A stretch of 64,000 nucleotides of DNA from Pyronema omphalodes (GCA_024516155.1 JAJJXM010000024.1:1-64000); one strand, 5' to 3'; shown: positions 32,442 to 45,000, counted from the stretch's first letter. Notes: a model not told the origin generated them from the sequence alone. Program-made: numbers and translations.

Positions 32442-33339
32442 ACGGGGATAATGGTTTTGTTGGGGTTGAAATTATGGTGGAATCATCTTTGTTTCCTTAT
32501 TACTATGAGCTGTCCTTCGGAACTGGAATCTGCATGAAACCTATAACTTTGTGGAATTGTATTGAATGCATAATAATGATAACGGCTGACTTATACACCC
32601 AATTTGGTCACAATGTTCATAACGCAGGCACATTGATCATACTCTTAAGCCTGAGATGACTTCCAAACCCGCCCATTTGTGCTGTGCTATATTGTGTTTT
32701 GATTCCATTAAATCCCACCATCACGCTCATCTCAATGATCATGACATATGCAATGGTGTTGATACATCGCGGAGATCCAGTCTCCCACCTTCAGCGACCG
32801 TCTCTCAGATCTCCTCACCCATCTCCCTGCATATATCTCTCCTTAGTTTTACCTACTCACTTGACTCTTCTTGCCCACATCTCCTCTCTCACCGCACCTC
32901 CTCTCTCATTCCTCCTCCCTATATATGTTCACCTAGTCACTTCATGATGAAACTTCTATGTACAGACGCTATCTAGCTATTCCAACCCCTAAACCTACAT
33001 TCTTCAGAATTGAAAGTTAGAACTCTAAAAGAAAGCTACCGTGACATGTGATTATTATCCAATTGTCATTCGCATTGCTCTCATAGTCTATCCCTTCCTG
33101 GCAATGATAGCATGTTGTATGAGAGTTTTCATTTCTATATTCAGCGGCATATTAATACATATATGATTCGCCGAGTCCACATTTAGGAGGTGTTCTGCAA
33201 GCGTGAGAATCTGTGAGTTAACCAGCGGTGTGGCTGTGTTGTTGCGTTGCAACGGATGAAATGTGAAAAATTAAACGTGCAAATGCAAATTAAAAATGCA
33301 AAGTTTTTTTGTCCCTCCATGTACAGATGCGTTGCCGTA

Positions 33340-33344
33340 CACTG
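33340..33344. repeat. Right 5-bp target duplication (CACTG)
   Basis: CACTG directly after TTGCCGTA, matching 31769-31773. Confidence 0.75.
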
Positions 33345-33734
33345 GCCATTGGACGAGCATAGACTTCTAGCTATACTTTAATGTATTTATTTTTATTTGA
33401 TTTCAACTTTGTCGATTGTTTTTACACAAATCACTTTTTAACAGAGAAACGATATTGAATACATTACATCTCAAATCACGTGTATTAATGATACAAAAAA
33501 AGACGACAGTAATTTCCTTTCGCTTCGTTTCATTACGTTGAGTTGATTCAGTGTTTATTATAGATATTAGAAATTAACATACAGTTCTATAATCCTCCTC
33601 CCTACTCACAAGCACTATCCCTTGATTTCTCTTCCCTTTGCTTTCATCCTGTCATCTCTGGCTCGGTATCTCTATACTCCATGGACTAGTTCAACAAAAC
33701 ACCATCCATCTCATCCCAAGCTCCAACCAAACCT

Positions 33735-35420
33735 TCACCGGCGTCCAAAAAGCAAACTGAAAACCACAGCTCCAAGCATCACCAATCCATTCGGCATGTA
33801 CATCTGCGCTCCCGAAGCCTGCATCGAAATTCCCGTATAATTCGCCATCTCCATCTCGCCTCCCAATAATCCCATTCCATTCAAAGCAACATCATCCATC
33901 ACTGCTCCATCCTTTCCCATGTTCACAGGCCCCATAACATCATCACCATCCCCCATAACCACAACATCTCTCTTAACAATCACCGGCGGCTCATAATCGC
34001 TATCACTCCACAAACTCGGGATAATCCGAAACGGCGGTAAATCCGCATTCCCAGGTGGCGGGGTCGGAGGCGTCACCATGATTTCCGGAATCTCAAAGTT
34101 TCCCGGATCATACGGTCTTCCACCATTCGATAGGTGTATGACCGGTGGTGGTGGTGGTGGCGGTGGTGATGATTTCGACAAGCCAGGGGTAGGAACATCA
34201 GTCGGATAAATATCCTGAGGATTATACCAAGAATGTCCGACCCAGTTTGTATCCACCGGCAAAGGGGCCGGGTTCCTAACCCATTCATCGTAATCCATAA
34301 TACCCGGGTATCCAGTATCAGCACTAATGAGAACATGAGGAGCGGGTAGCGGCGGAGTATCCGATCCCGACCCAGCCTCCGACCCAGAATCAGAATCCGA
34401 CAACGTTTCCCACTCAGGATATAACTCTGGATACCACTGGGTTCCCATATGTACCGGAGCATCATCGGGATAAAGATAAGCCAGCGGGCCCGCCGGCGGA
34501 ATAGGACCATTCCATTCATTGGGAGGAGTTCTAAGGCTCACATCTAACGGTTCCCAGAATGCTGGTCTAGGCTCCATAACGGGAAGCTGCGGCTCATGGG
34601 GAGGGTCCCAGGCCCAGCGGTTGTCGAGGACTCGGACTGGACTGTCGTAATGTGGTGGATGGGGTGGGTAGGGTGGGTCGTTGGGCCAGGCTTCGGGCAT
34701 GTAGCTTATGGCTCGGCCGGATTTGTCCCAGGAGCTAAGACAGCAGCAGTTGAGTGGGTTGATTGTGCGGAAGAAGCTTTTCCAGCCGCGGCGTTGGAGA
34801 TGATGGGGGTTGGAGTTGCTATCCGTGGTATCGGTGGTGTCGGTGGTAGAGGGGGGTTGGGGGTTATCCAAAGGTGGTGGGGAGGAACATGAGGAACATT
34901 CCTCTGCTGGGTCATAGAGACAGTATCCCAAGGCCTCTTCCGGTGACTTCGGATCATAAAACGGGAAAATACTGCCGATTTCTTTCTGCTTCCGGTCTCC
35001 GGATCCTTTCTTTCCGTTATTATCGCCGGAAAGCTTATACGATGATCGCAAGTCGTAAATCGGGCGCAGGTGCATATCAACAGGCGCGGAAACTTCTTCT
35101 TTCTTATCTTCGAGGAGCTGTTTCTCATTTCCACTCTTCTCGGACGGCATGATATTTTTGACATCACCATCCTCCGCGGGGTCTGCTGATTTGGAATCCT
35201 GGTTATCAGAAGTGCTTCCATCCGTCAACCCCAACTGCGGCGAGGTCTCTTCATTCTTCTCATGCTTCTCGTTTTTCTCCGCTACAACATCCTTCAGGTT
35301 CTCTTCCGCCACCGTCTCGGCCAACCGAATATCATGAACCGGAATCGAAATCGCCGGCATATCATCTATATTTCCCACCACAATCAGCATCAACCATATC
35401 AACCATATAAATAACAACAC
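33735..35420 (-). CDS. 561-aa secreted or surface-anchored proline-rich protein
   Basis: Single open frame. The start MLLFIWLIWLMLIVVG is a strong signal peptide or signal anchor. A charged Glu/Lys-rich segment follows (about residues 30-150), then a Cys-containing patch (CSSCSSPPPL; NCCCLSSW) near 200-240. The rest is Pro/Asp/Tyr-rich with a nine-proline run before VIHLSNGG. Near the C-terminus there is an NYT glycosylation site, and the protein ends in a hydrophobic helix (NGLVMLGAVVFSLLFGRR), compatible with a GPI or transmembrane anchor. I do not recognise a family. A cell-surface role is inferred from the two hydrophobic ends only. A splice-free frame of this length with biased composition is likely real. 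Confidence 0.75.
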   Translation of the reverse strand: MLLFIWLIWLMLIVVGNIDDMPAISIPVHDIRLAETVAEENLKDVVAEKNEKHEKNEETSPQLGLTDGSTSDNQDSKSADPAEDGDVKNIMPSEKSGNEKQLLEDKKEEVSAPVDMHLRPIYDLRSSYKLSGDNNGKKGSGDRKQKEIGSIFPFYDPKSPEEALGYCLYDPAEECSSCSSPPPLDNPQPPSTTDTTDTTDSNSNPHHLQRRGWKSFFRTINPLNCCCLSSWDKSGRAISYMPEAWPNDPPYPPHPPHYDSPVRVLDNRWAWDPPHEPQLPVMEPRPAFWEPLDVSLRTPPNEWNGPIPPAGPLAYLYPDDAPVHMGTQWYPELYPEWETLSDSDSGSEAGSGSDTPPLPAPHVLISADTGYPGIMDYDEWVRNPAPLPVDTNWVGHSWYNPQDIYPTDVPTPGLSKSSPPPPPPPPVIHLSNGGRPYDPGNFEIPEIMVTPPTPPPGNADLPPFRIIPSLWSDSDYEPPVIVKRDVVVMGDGDDVMGPVNMGKDGAVMDDVALNGMGLLGGEMEMANYTGISMQASGAQMYMPNGLVMLGAVVFSLLFGRR

Positions 35421-38339
35421 CTATGCATCTCCCACAAGGAATCAAAAAAACATACCAAATTCTCAAACTTCAAGTATATAGTATATAAAAATAAAATACT
35501 TCTCTTGGCGGTTTAAGCGCGTGGATATTTAAAGCCGAATGCAAAAAACGAAAAGCAAAACGGAAAGGTGTTTCAGAGGGGGGGTATTATAGGCGTCTAT
35601 TAGCCTATCAGACGCGCTAAAGTGGTAGTGGCAGTCACAGTGGTTTATAGTTGGGAGTTTGGCGTCATTATGGTGGCGGTGGTGGTGGTGGGTTATCGGT
35701 TCGCGAGCCTGGGGAAGTTACTGGTATCGTGAATATGGTGACTATGCTGATTACGGTGACTATGGTGACTATGGGCTTAGCGTTGCGGTTGAGTTATGGC
35801 TCATGGGATTGTAGGTGGGTCGTGGGGAGGATTCGTGGTTTGAGCTTGTAGCGTCACCGACATCCGGTATGGTCTCGGATTCTCGGTTGGATATTTTGGA
35901 TTGGATTGGAATCTTCTGGAAGTTGAAGATTATGTATGTTAAATGCGTTTACATATACATATCACACTAGGGCCAAAGTTACTTTACGACGATATCACGA
36001 AGACATAGTGGATAATTATCATTACATCATTACCTCATTGTACCAGGCATAAAAGAAAATTAAAATCTACAATTACAATAAAAAAAATATTATTCCATCT
36101 TCCTCGCAATTCCGATAACCTTACTTCTTTCTCTAATTTTCTACGTTGTTCTCCCCCCCCCCCCCCCCCCCCCACGTCTCGATATCACATCATGAACATA
36201 CCACATACCACATACCACATACCCATTGCCCACTAACCGCATCACACTAACCAAGCCATGATCCATCAAAAATCCCATCCACATCCTCTCCTAAAGATTC
36301 CGTTAAACGCATGGATGGTAAAACGTCGCTCTGTAACGAATCTTTGAGCTACGTGTCTATTTTAACAGCAGTCGGTGGTGGTAGATATTTTATCCGGTGT
36401 TTCGATGGATGGGCAGCGAGTGCTCTGTTATGAATGGAGTCATGTTATATTGTTATTGCTTTCATGATACTATTTATACAAATCATACAAAGTCATGCAA
36501 ATTCATGCAAAGTCATACAAATTTATATAAGTTATACAAAGTCATACAAAGTTCTACATATATCCCCACTTTCCAACAGCAACTACGCAACAAAATCTAG
36601 ATTATCGATTTCACTTTGCCTTGATTCCGGGGGTACATTTTTGCCATCAGATACCCCTAACTCCGTGGGTGAAGATACCGAAGTATACTTCCCATAGCTA
36701 TATATCAACGGACAGAAGAGACTCTTTCATCACGAGGAAAATGTTTTTTTATACAAAATGAATAGAGCGCTCGGAGAGATAGGAGGTACCTGACCAGTGA
36801 CCACCTAGCTGTCTATTCAATATTTCTATTGCTATCGCGCTATCGCATGGGTGGAGTTGGTGGTGTTCTATCCAGATTGCACCCTTAATAGAGATACGGG
36901 AAGATTTTTTATTGTGGTAGTTGATATTTATTGGTGCTGGTGTGGAGGAATGGTTCTTGGATATAATGTATACGAAGCTTGAAGGTGTTATATTTTTTTT
37001 TGATGAGTGACTTCTACAGTATGTTGTATGATAGTTTTAATTTTACTCAAGTGTTTCGCACTTTATTTAGTGTAAATGAAAGTTGGTAAAATGATGGGTT
37101 TTAAAATTTTCCAGTTTACTGGAATTTTTTGCACTTTATGTAACTTTTAATTGCGATAGTGTAAATGAAAGGTGGTGGAATAAATGGTTTTTATGGGGTT
37201 TGATTTTGGTAGAGTTTCTGGCATTTTATGTGACTTATTCTATTCAAATTTGGTTGATGGTTCAAACTTATACTTCAGAGCATTCATTATCTTCACACCG
37301 CAGATAACCGTGGGGGAAGCTAACTGAGATCGAATTGCACATCAATTGACCGTCGGATGCCTTGAACAAGAAACTACTCTTACGAGTACACCCTAAGCCC
37401 TACCGATTCCCAAGCGTACATATACGACAGCTAGCGTCCTGCTCACCGGAATCTACGCGCTTCGATATCTGCATCAGACGCGTTGGCCGCCTGACATTAG
37501 ACCTTCCAATATGCTCGTTCATACGATATTCTGGAATTCTCAGCTATCCGTTAATTGTTGTTACTTTCCTTTCTCAAAGATATACACCTCGACTACCAAC
37601 ATATCAACGTCACAGGACCTTAATCTCCACGAAGCGACCTGACAAATACTTATGAACTCTATGGATAGAGTTAGGATAAATTCATGTACCTCGCCGTACC
37701 CCACATTTTCCACGGAGATCCTGCCATCGTAATCCTTGTGGGTTCTTTAAATTGATGTTGGCGATGTTACACCGAGTACCAGGAACTGAATTACCCCGCA
37801 AAACCGATGCTTGCAGCGGTACACAATGATGCATAATACCCCCACGATATATACGGGATCAACCGAAGAAGTGTTTCGCAACTATGTGGGGGTACATACC
37901 TTCAGCATTCAATTTTGTTCGCTTCCTTCTCCATCCATAGCCGTTGATTCCTCAGCTCTAGAAGGTTTAGTATTTCGAATGATCGACTGCGGGGCGCGCG
38001 ACATAATCTCCACCAGACTCGCTCGTCGCCGGCCGTCAATAGCTGCCGTATCGCTAAACAATGGCGATCTGTGAAACGGGGGACTAGGATATCCTTCCGA
38101 TCTCTATGTATCCGTGACATTCTCTCGGGGTACAACCATACGAGCGAAGATCACCACCAGAACGAGATCACTTATCCGGTATCAAATTGTTACCAGGAAT
38201 TTTTTTCGTGTACAGTGTTTCCCCACAAATGCTTAATCTTCGGTATCTCCGGGCCTGATGATAACGCGTCAGGGTGGGAGTTTATAAGCTACAGAAACTC
38301 CGGGATTTCTACAGCCAGAGAAGAAAAGGACAGAGAAAG
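35421..38339. other. Intergenic, no gene supported
   Basis: AT-rich with a C21 run at 36153-36173, repeated ATACCAC and CATGCAAAGT motifs near 36190 and 36480, and short ORFs without support. The last kilobase shows patchy similarity to the region upstream of the second MFS gene, so it includes that paralogue's promoter side. Confidence 0.5.
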
Positions 38340-40113
38340 ATGGAAAAAGATATCAACACTATGGCACTGGAGAATGCCAGCACAAAGTCGAATCAACAAC
38401 ATGTTGAACATGTTCCACCAGAGTCATTGAGAGGGATCAGTCCTGAGGAACACCGACGTCTGGAGCAGGCTCTGGTACGGAAGATTGATATGCGGTTGAT
38501 GCCAATGTTGGTTATCATGTACATCATGAACTATCTGGACCGAAATAACATCGCCGCTGGTAAGTCTCAATATTCCAACATAGCTGGACTTATTCTAACG
38601 TCTATAGCACGATTGGCCGGGTTGGAGCAGGAGTTGAATCTTTCAAGCACTCAGTATCAAGTTAGTTTTTGAACTCATGTTCAAGCGGAAATACTAATGG
38701 TATCAATAGCTCAGTGTTTCTATTCTCTTCGTCGGTTACATTTCGATGCAAAGTTTGACTCCCGTCCTTTTCCTAGATACCGTGAGCTAATTGGTATCAG
38801 TTCCCTCAAATATGTTTCTCGACAAGATTGGAAAACCGTCCTGGTATCTACCATCAGCTATGATCATTTGGGGTATAATTTCAGGGGCGACAGCAGGAGT
38901 CACAACCTTTGGAGGATTAATTGCATGCCGGTTAGTTACACATATCTCGGGATGCAACACCCACGGATATTTTTTTTTAACTTTTATTCAGTTTGGTCCT
39001 CGGTATAATCGAAGCAGCTTACTTCCCCGGATGTCTATTCTTTCTCTCTTCGTGGTATACACGTAAGGAGCTTGGTTTCCGTACTGCCATTCTTTATTCC
39101 GGTTCACTTATCTCCGGAGCCTTTTCGGGATTGATTACTGCGGGTATCACTGATGGTATGGACGGTTTAAAAGGGCTACTTGCCTGGTCTGTCACTCCTC
39201 CTAATTGCCTTTGGACCGTTATTTAACATTCTACAGGCGTTGGCTCTTTATTCTCGAGGGGGCAGCTACTGTCGTCATCGCAGTAATCGCCTACTGGATT
39301 CTCCCGGACTTTCCCAAGAGCACAAAGTGGTTAACAACCCAAGAGCGTGATCTCGCAGTCTGGAGATTAGAGCAAGACATTGGCGAAGTCGACTGGGAAG
39401 GCGGAGCACAAGAGAATATTCTACATGGTCTTAAACTTGCCTTCACCGATGGCAAGACCTACGTTCTCGGCGCTATTCTCTTCGGCGAAGTTTCCTCCGG
39501 CAGCGTCACCAACTTCTTCCCCACCGTCGTCGAGACTCTTGGCTACAACCGTATCATTTCACTCCTCCTTACCGCGCCTCCCTATGTAACTCTTCTTTTC
39601 CTCTCCTTCCATTCTTCCAGCTCCATTTTTTCTAACCCCGATATCCAGGTCGTCGCCGTCTTCAGTACATTCCTCAACTCCTACCACGCCGACAAAACCG
39701 GCGAGCGCTACTACCACATCACCCTACCCCTCTGGGTATCCATCGTAGCCTTTATCCTCGCCGCCACCACCAGCAGTACGGGTCCTAGATATCTAGCCAT
39801 GATGTTAATGGTTCCTTCTGTTTATTCCGGCTACGTTGTATCACTGGCATGGATTTCCAATACCCTACCACGTCCACCGGCGAAACGTGCGGCTGCGTTG
39901 GCTGCGATTAATGCGTTTAGTAATGCGAGTTCCATTTGGACGGCGTTTGCGTATCCGAAGAGTTCGGGGCCGAAGTATCTTGAGGCGATGGCTATGAATT
40001 GTGCTACGGCCGCTTTGTCTATATTGGCGGCTACGGGGTTGAGATGGCATTTGGCGAGGAAGAATAGGAGGTTGGATAATGAGGGTGTGGATGGGTTTAG
40101 GTATTTGTTGTAG
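38340..40113 (+). CDS. MFS transporter, Dal5-like anion:cation symporter family, paralogue 1
   Basis: Plasma-membrane uptake of an organic anion such as a carboxylate, vitamin or allantoate is the usual role of this family; the substrate is unknown here. Exons 38340-38559, 38608-38660, 38710-38752, 38801-38930, 38992-39186, 39237-39585 and 39649-40113 join in phase to 484 residues. A charged N-terminus precedes IDMRLMPMLVIMYIMNYLDRNN, the family's TM1 signature with the conserved D-R-x-N. Then come GYISMQ, PSNMFLDKIG, LVLGIIEAAYFPG, SSWYTRKE and LFILEG. About twelve helices are expected. Introns 2 (38661-38709) and 6 (39586-39648) are absent from paralogue 2. Intron 6 is 63 nt and stop-free, so its retention would add 21 residues. 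The start MEKDI matches MEKAD of the paralogue. Confidence 0.9.
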
Positions 40114-40904
40114 GTTGGAGGAAGGGGGGGGGGGGGGTGTATATACATTAACAGTTAGGTAATTGGAAAGAAATACGAATGGAAAGAAAGACGTCGGTTG
40201 CAAGAATAGCTGCAGAAATATTTTCTGTTCCCGAGATTACAAATACACTGATATTGATCAAATCACCTGTTTTATCTAACTTTAAACAAGCTAAACCCTC
40301 ACAAAAACTCCTCCCAAAAACCCCCTACTCTAAACCAATCCGTGCCATATATCCATATATCCATATATCCATACCTCCACCCCCCCCCCCCACCCTCCTC
40401 CTCCTCCTCCCCTCCACATCCTCGGCGTCGATTAACATTATTCAAGAAGTTTTTATTAACCTCAATTCAAAAACTACTTCAATTAAGAATCAAAAGTCAA
40501 AAATCAAAAAACTCCAAAAAACAATTTTTTTTTCTTTCAAAAAATGAAATCTTCATCAGAGTGATAAGCCATGATTAGATCGTTTGGTTTCAAAATGGTG
40601 TGGCGTCCGAGTGATCACTAATATTCCGATGAGCGATGATGTTTCTATGTCACTGGTACTTTGGATATTATGATTTGGTTGGTTATCAAAGCTTCTGTGG
40701 GTATCTGTAATGTTTGTTGTATTGTTATATGATCGTTTGGCTATATGGGGTTGAAGTCGGGAATTTTGAACTTTGAACTTAGAGGAAGAGAATCATTGCG
40801 ACTCTTGGTATCAACTGTGGTTAGTTGCAGGGTTTGGGATTACTTGGAAAGATCATGATATAGTGATACTTTGCTGATGAGGTTGATGATTGGTTTAACG
40901 GCTC
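40114..40904. other. Intergenic, no gene supported
   Basis: Follows the MFS stop codon. It has a G14 run at 40124-40137, CCATATAT repeats near 40350 and a C-rich run near 40380. No coding signal. Confidence 0.5.
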
Positions 40905-40912
40905 ATCGTCGG
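40905..40912. repeat. Left 8-bp target duplication of hAT-type copy B
   Basis: ATCGTCGG, repeated exactly at 42018-42025. Eight base pairs is the hallmark of hAT insertions. Confidence 0.95.
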
Positions 40913-42017
40913 CAGACCTCCCAACCGTATAGCCAGTTTACCGGGTAAAATCGTAAACCAGGTAAACTGAACTGATAATTCACAGTTAGTTGGTGCAGTT
41001 TTCGTGTCCCGGATACGCAGTTGGTTCAGTTTTGAGGGTCCCATAGAACCAGGTAACTGCAGTGCACTGATTGAACTGATTGAACTGACTCGGTAAACAG
41101 TTTACTGGTTGTCAGATACAAACCAGTTTAACCACCTCGTTTACTACTGCGCAGAAGAATAAACAGCCAAACCCATGCATGGAGGATCATAGACAGCCAA
41201 ACCGGTGCAAATATTGTACCGAAACCTCGTTTGAACGCACCTCTACTGGCCTGGATCCTCCTATACATCTCGCCTAGACTATTTTCTCTTGACCTATAGA
41301 ACTCAACCATACCTTACACTGCCTTTTCTCTCCAACCACCTACAATGAGTTCCGTTACCAGCGGCCTCTCCTCTATATCACCTGGCTTCAATACCCCGCT
41401 AGAACCCCAACAAGGCTCTGAAGATACGGCAACAGGTAGCCCCATGCAGCCGGACGAGTATGTTGATTACTGTGCGCTGAGACTAGAGGCAGCACTTGGG
41501 GATGGTCCTTCTGCCATTGAGTGGTGGTGTGAGCCCCGGCAGCGGGCCAGGTTCCCCAAACTTTGCAAAACGGCTGTTGAAGTACTGCTGTCTATTCCCG
41601 CAATGAGCGCCGAGCCCGAGCGGCTGTTTTTCGAATGCAAGAAGATCATTATATCGGACCTTCATTCGATGCAGGCAGACACTCTGGAGGGCATCGAGGG
41701 GCTCAAGAGCTTCAATCGTAGGCGTCAGTTGTTATTTCTGGGGACCAAATTAGGATCGAATTTTGTTATGGATGCACTGAATAATATTTATTGCCCCTTC
41801 ATAAACCAGTTCCTCTGGACAAACCAGTTTTGGCAGTTTTAAACAGTTCACCTGGTTTGCCAAGCCTTGCATTCAGTTAACTGGTTTTCGCAGTTTAACC
41901 AGTTTATATTACTGACAGTAAACTGAACTGGGTCGCCGTACAGTTCTCATATTCCAACAGTCCGTACAGTCCGTTTTGGCCGTCATTTTAAACTGGTTTG
42001 TACGACTGGGAGGTCTG
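40913..42017 (+). mobile_element. hAT-type non-autonomous element, copy B (complete, 1105 bp)
   Basis: The termini are CAGACCTCCCAACCGTATAG and, on the other end, the inverted CAGACCTCCCAGTCGTACAA. The 8-bp duplication is exact. Both flanks carry many AACCAGTT/CAGTTTA/GTAAACTG motifs in both orientations. Inside is one ORF with its own TATATA-like leader. It lies between the two MFS genes. It is too short for a full hAT transposase (usually 600 residues or more), so it must be moved in trans. Confidence 0.95.
41345..41842 (+). CDS. Stand-alone hAT C-terminal dimerisation-domain protein, 165 aa
   Basis: Starts MSSVTSGLSS after a clean CCACCTACAATG context. Residues 1-45 are Ser/Thr/Gly-rich and apparently unstructured. 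Residues 57-105 carry the hAT C-terminal signature: IEWW (58-61), FPKLCKTAVEVLLSIP (70-85), then SAEPERLFFECKKII (88-102), where most relatives have ER-x-FS. The last 15 residues (FINQFLWTNQFWQF) are translated from the subterminal repeats. The BED finger and the RNase H-like catalytic region are absent. A dimerisation domain alone could bind the full transposase and inhibit it, as KP does for the P element; this is inference. The other two copies of the ORF are broken. Confidence 0.8.
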   Translation: MSSVTSGLSSISPGFNTPLEPQQGSEDTATGSPMQPDEYVDYCALRLEAALGDGPSAIEWWCEPRQRARFPKLCKTAVEVLLSIPAMSAEPERLFFECKKIIISDLHSMQADTLEGIEGLKSFNRRRQLLFLGTKLGSNFVMDALNNIYCPFINQFLWTNQFWQF

Positions 42018-42025
42018 ATCGTCGG
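42018..42025. repeat. Right 8-bp target duplication of hAT-type copy B
   Basis: ATCGTCGG, identical to 40905-40912. Confidence 0.95.
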
Positions 42026-45000
42026 GGAGTTGTCTACAACTCTTCTTCCACGATACACCAGCCTTTTATTTTCACTCCATTTTTGGGTTTTTTGAACTTT
42101 TTTATTTACCAGATATCACTTCCGAAGTTTCTATCAAAGGAAGATGACCCATCTCTCAGCTGACAAAGATGTCACACCATACGCTACAGTTACAGTAAAT
42201 CAATATGGCTTCATAATTAGGGGCGAGTATTATTTCATGAACTGCTGACAGGCAGCCGCGGCCCGATAGGTTGCATACAGCTCATGCCGCTGTTAAGGGG
42301 AAATATGTATAATGCATGGATAATGACACAGAAGAAGCTGTTGACAAGGGTATGTGGGAGGCGGAGGGGCGGGAGCTTATATGTATGTATGTAAGGTATA
42401 TTAAGATAGAGAAAGCCTTGGCGTGAGTGATTGCTGGAGATGTGGGGCGCTGGGGGAGGAGTGTTGATGCTCAAGCTCGCGCTATACAGCTTGGTCAATG
42501 TCAAAGGCAAATGTACGCCCTCTGCTGTAAGACTGTGTAAGACTGGCATGTAAATATTTTGTATTTTATGAAGGATGTTCTTCGATACAAAAAGAGCTCA
42601 GAAGTTTCACACGAAAAACAGTCGGGACGACTGTATCAATTATACGTACGCTGTACAGAGGATATCCTTGTGGTAGGGATTCTTGTAATATAAGGTTCTT
42701 TTGTATCAGTAATAATATCGTGGTTGGGCAAAGACCCTGAAGAAATACTCTTGGATACTTCCTGGAATTCAACAGGCTGGACCAGCCCTCTTTTATTTCC
42801 TCAGATACGCCAGCGAACTCCACCTTCTAAATCCCGGAATCTGGGGAAACTTTTACTCGGAGCTCCGGAGACCGATCATCATATCCTATGCCACTATATG
42901 AAAACGGATTATTATCAGACCTATGATGCATCATAACAACTTGATAAAGTCTTGGAACCGGATTCCAGGTATTTTCCTTCCGATCCATCCGCAGAGTTTA
43001 TATGCGTGAATTGATGAGCAGATTATTTATTATCTTCATCTTCTCGCCAAGTTTCTGCCATGTCTTTTCAATTCCATGAGGACAACAGAAATTCGGGTAT
43101 TCTTCTTTCCTCCCCACCTCCTCATCTGTCGGTAATTCTTCGCTCCGCCAGTTATGACAGCGGGATTATTCCTCCGCGTAATATAAGTGGTCACACAATG
43201 CATACATACAACAACCATGTGGCTGGATCCATCTACGTATTCCACCATATGGCAGCCTATATGGTAGGTATCCCTTCCCCGCATTCCTGAAGATCCCCTA
43301 AACGCAACTTTACCCTGATTCCCGGTTCCATGCTTTCCCCGGAGTTTCCAGTATGTATGTAAAGGTGTACCAACTTCTGCCATCCGGTGAGTGAGACGCT
43401 AATATCTAGCGCCACCGTCTTGCCAAATATCGAGTGATACGATATGCGCACCTTCCAATGTAGGATATCGGACCACGCTTGTGTCAACGACTAATCATAT
43501 CCAATGATCCAACCAATCATATTCCAGCAGTATGTAGCAGTTTTCTATGTTTTTGCACGTGTCTAGTGTGCTTTTATTTGATAATCCGGGGTAAGTGTTG
43601 TGGGGTAAGGAAAAAAGTTGAGGTTGGTTTTTGCGGGGTCGTTAGCGTAAAGCAGGGATTGGAGGGGTTGACACCTTGGAAACTATTATGTACTCCAGTC
43701 TCCGGGTATAGATGAACTGAATGGAAAATATGCTTTGACGCAACAGACGCGGGCGCAAATATTTCTTGGCTTGTGTGCCCTCTGATCAATAAACTCCTCC
43801 AGGTGATGAAATACCATTGATCATGCTCACAGCGACACCGATATGAGAATCATCGATCATCGGGTACTTCCGGCGCTGTTGCCGGAACCTCAGCTGCTCG
43901 TTCGTACATACACCAACCATGCAACAACAATCCTCTTTGAAGCACATTTATGAACTCCGCAGACACAGCAAGCATCCTCAACAGACTGTTAAAATCTAGA
44001 ACTGTGAACTCCGGACCCCGTACGATCCCCGCGTACATATAACACAACCCTGCTACTAGTCTGCATACAATCTGTCACAACGTCATGCCATGCACTAGGG
44101 CCAAACCCCCGGTGAACTTAAGTTCGCTTACTAACATTTATACGGCGGCATATCCTTAAGCTCGGTTGTCTGATGGCCGTCGATGGTTCCCGTATGTATG
44201 GTGGCAAGTAATCCTGATACATAGGTGCTGCTGAGAGCCGGTGATTGCGGGGTGGAACTGTATGGTTTACTTACCAGCGGTTCGGTGGCGAATCTATAGC
44301 TATTCGGGAAGGAGAGATATCGGAATTACCTCCTCCGCTTTTCCAACAGCGTTGCGAATAGGAGCCAAAAAAAAACAACTCTGGCCTGTGGGATTTCCTG
44401 GTATCATTTCCATAACCTAAAAACCGTTTCATATAATATCTCCTTAAAAAAAGGAAAGTTCTTCAAGGTAGGTTCAATATTCAATATACCATGGAAATGT
44501 TTATGTACCAAACAAAACATGAAGATCAAACAATCCCAGGCGACAGCAGCGGTTAACTAGCTGATATTTAGCTCCAAAATTTGACGTTGAGATCGACAGC
44601 GGGGTGAGCGACATATTTTATACAAGCTACATACACCACTTCAGTCTTCTCCCCGGATTGATGATTTAGTTATGATGATTTGCCCATTCCCGGCCGTCTT
44701 TAGATGCCGTCGCACACAAATATTGGATGATCTGTGTAACGCATACCACGGAAGGGATTCCGGTCGGGATATTCCGTTGCTATATTCCTTCAAAGTTTCA
44801 ACGCGTCCGGACTCCAGAAGTTAGATGAGACCGCGGGTCTTCCGGTATGTATCTATGTAGACTATACATACGTAGAAAAGGTGCATAGTGTACCAAAATC
44901 ACTTGCACTATTTTCTTTTTGTCTTTCCCCACAATATCTAATCTCGTTTTTTTTTTCGGACTTATCCGGTGGGAGAAAAGATTAACACTACTCCAACAAA

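Larger units (their letters stand above)
31774..33339 (+). mobile_element. Long-TIR DNA transposon, copy 1 (1566 bp), superfamily unassigned
   Basis: The ends are TACGGCAACGCATCTGTACA and its reverse complement. The inverted repeat continues imperfectly for about 150 bp, through ACTTTGCATTTTTAATTTGC, CATCCGTTGCAACGCA and CACACCGCTG. A 5-bp CACTG duplication flanks it. The element at 60593-62787 has the same first bases, the same TGTACATGGAGGG and CACCGCTGACTAAA motifs, and also a 5-bp duplication. No transposase is recognisable, so it is probably non-autonomous. Confidence 0.85.

Noticed and set aside
39586..39648. Treating the 63-nt stop-free segment as exon in the main MFS model
   Set aside because: It has GT and CAG ends with a CTAAC branch point, and its removal makes the protein exactly as long as the paralogue. 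Kept as a finding instead.
43036..43383. 115-codon minus-strand ORF between the MFS genes
   Set aside because: No domain, no splice context, overlapping ORFs on the other strand; looks like chance.
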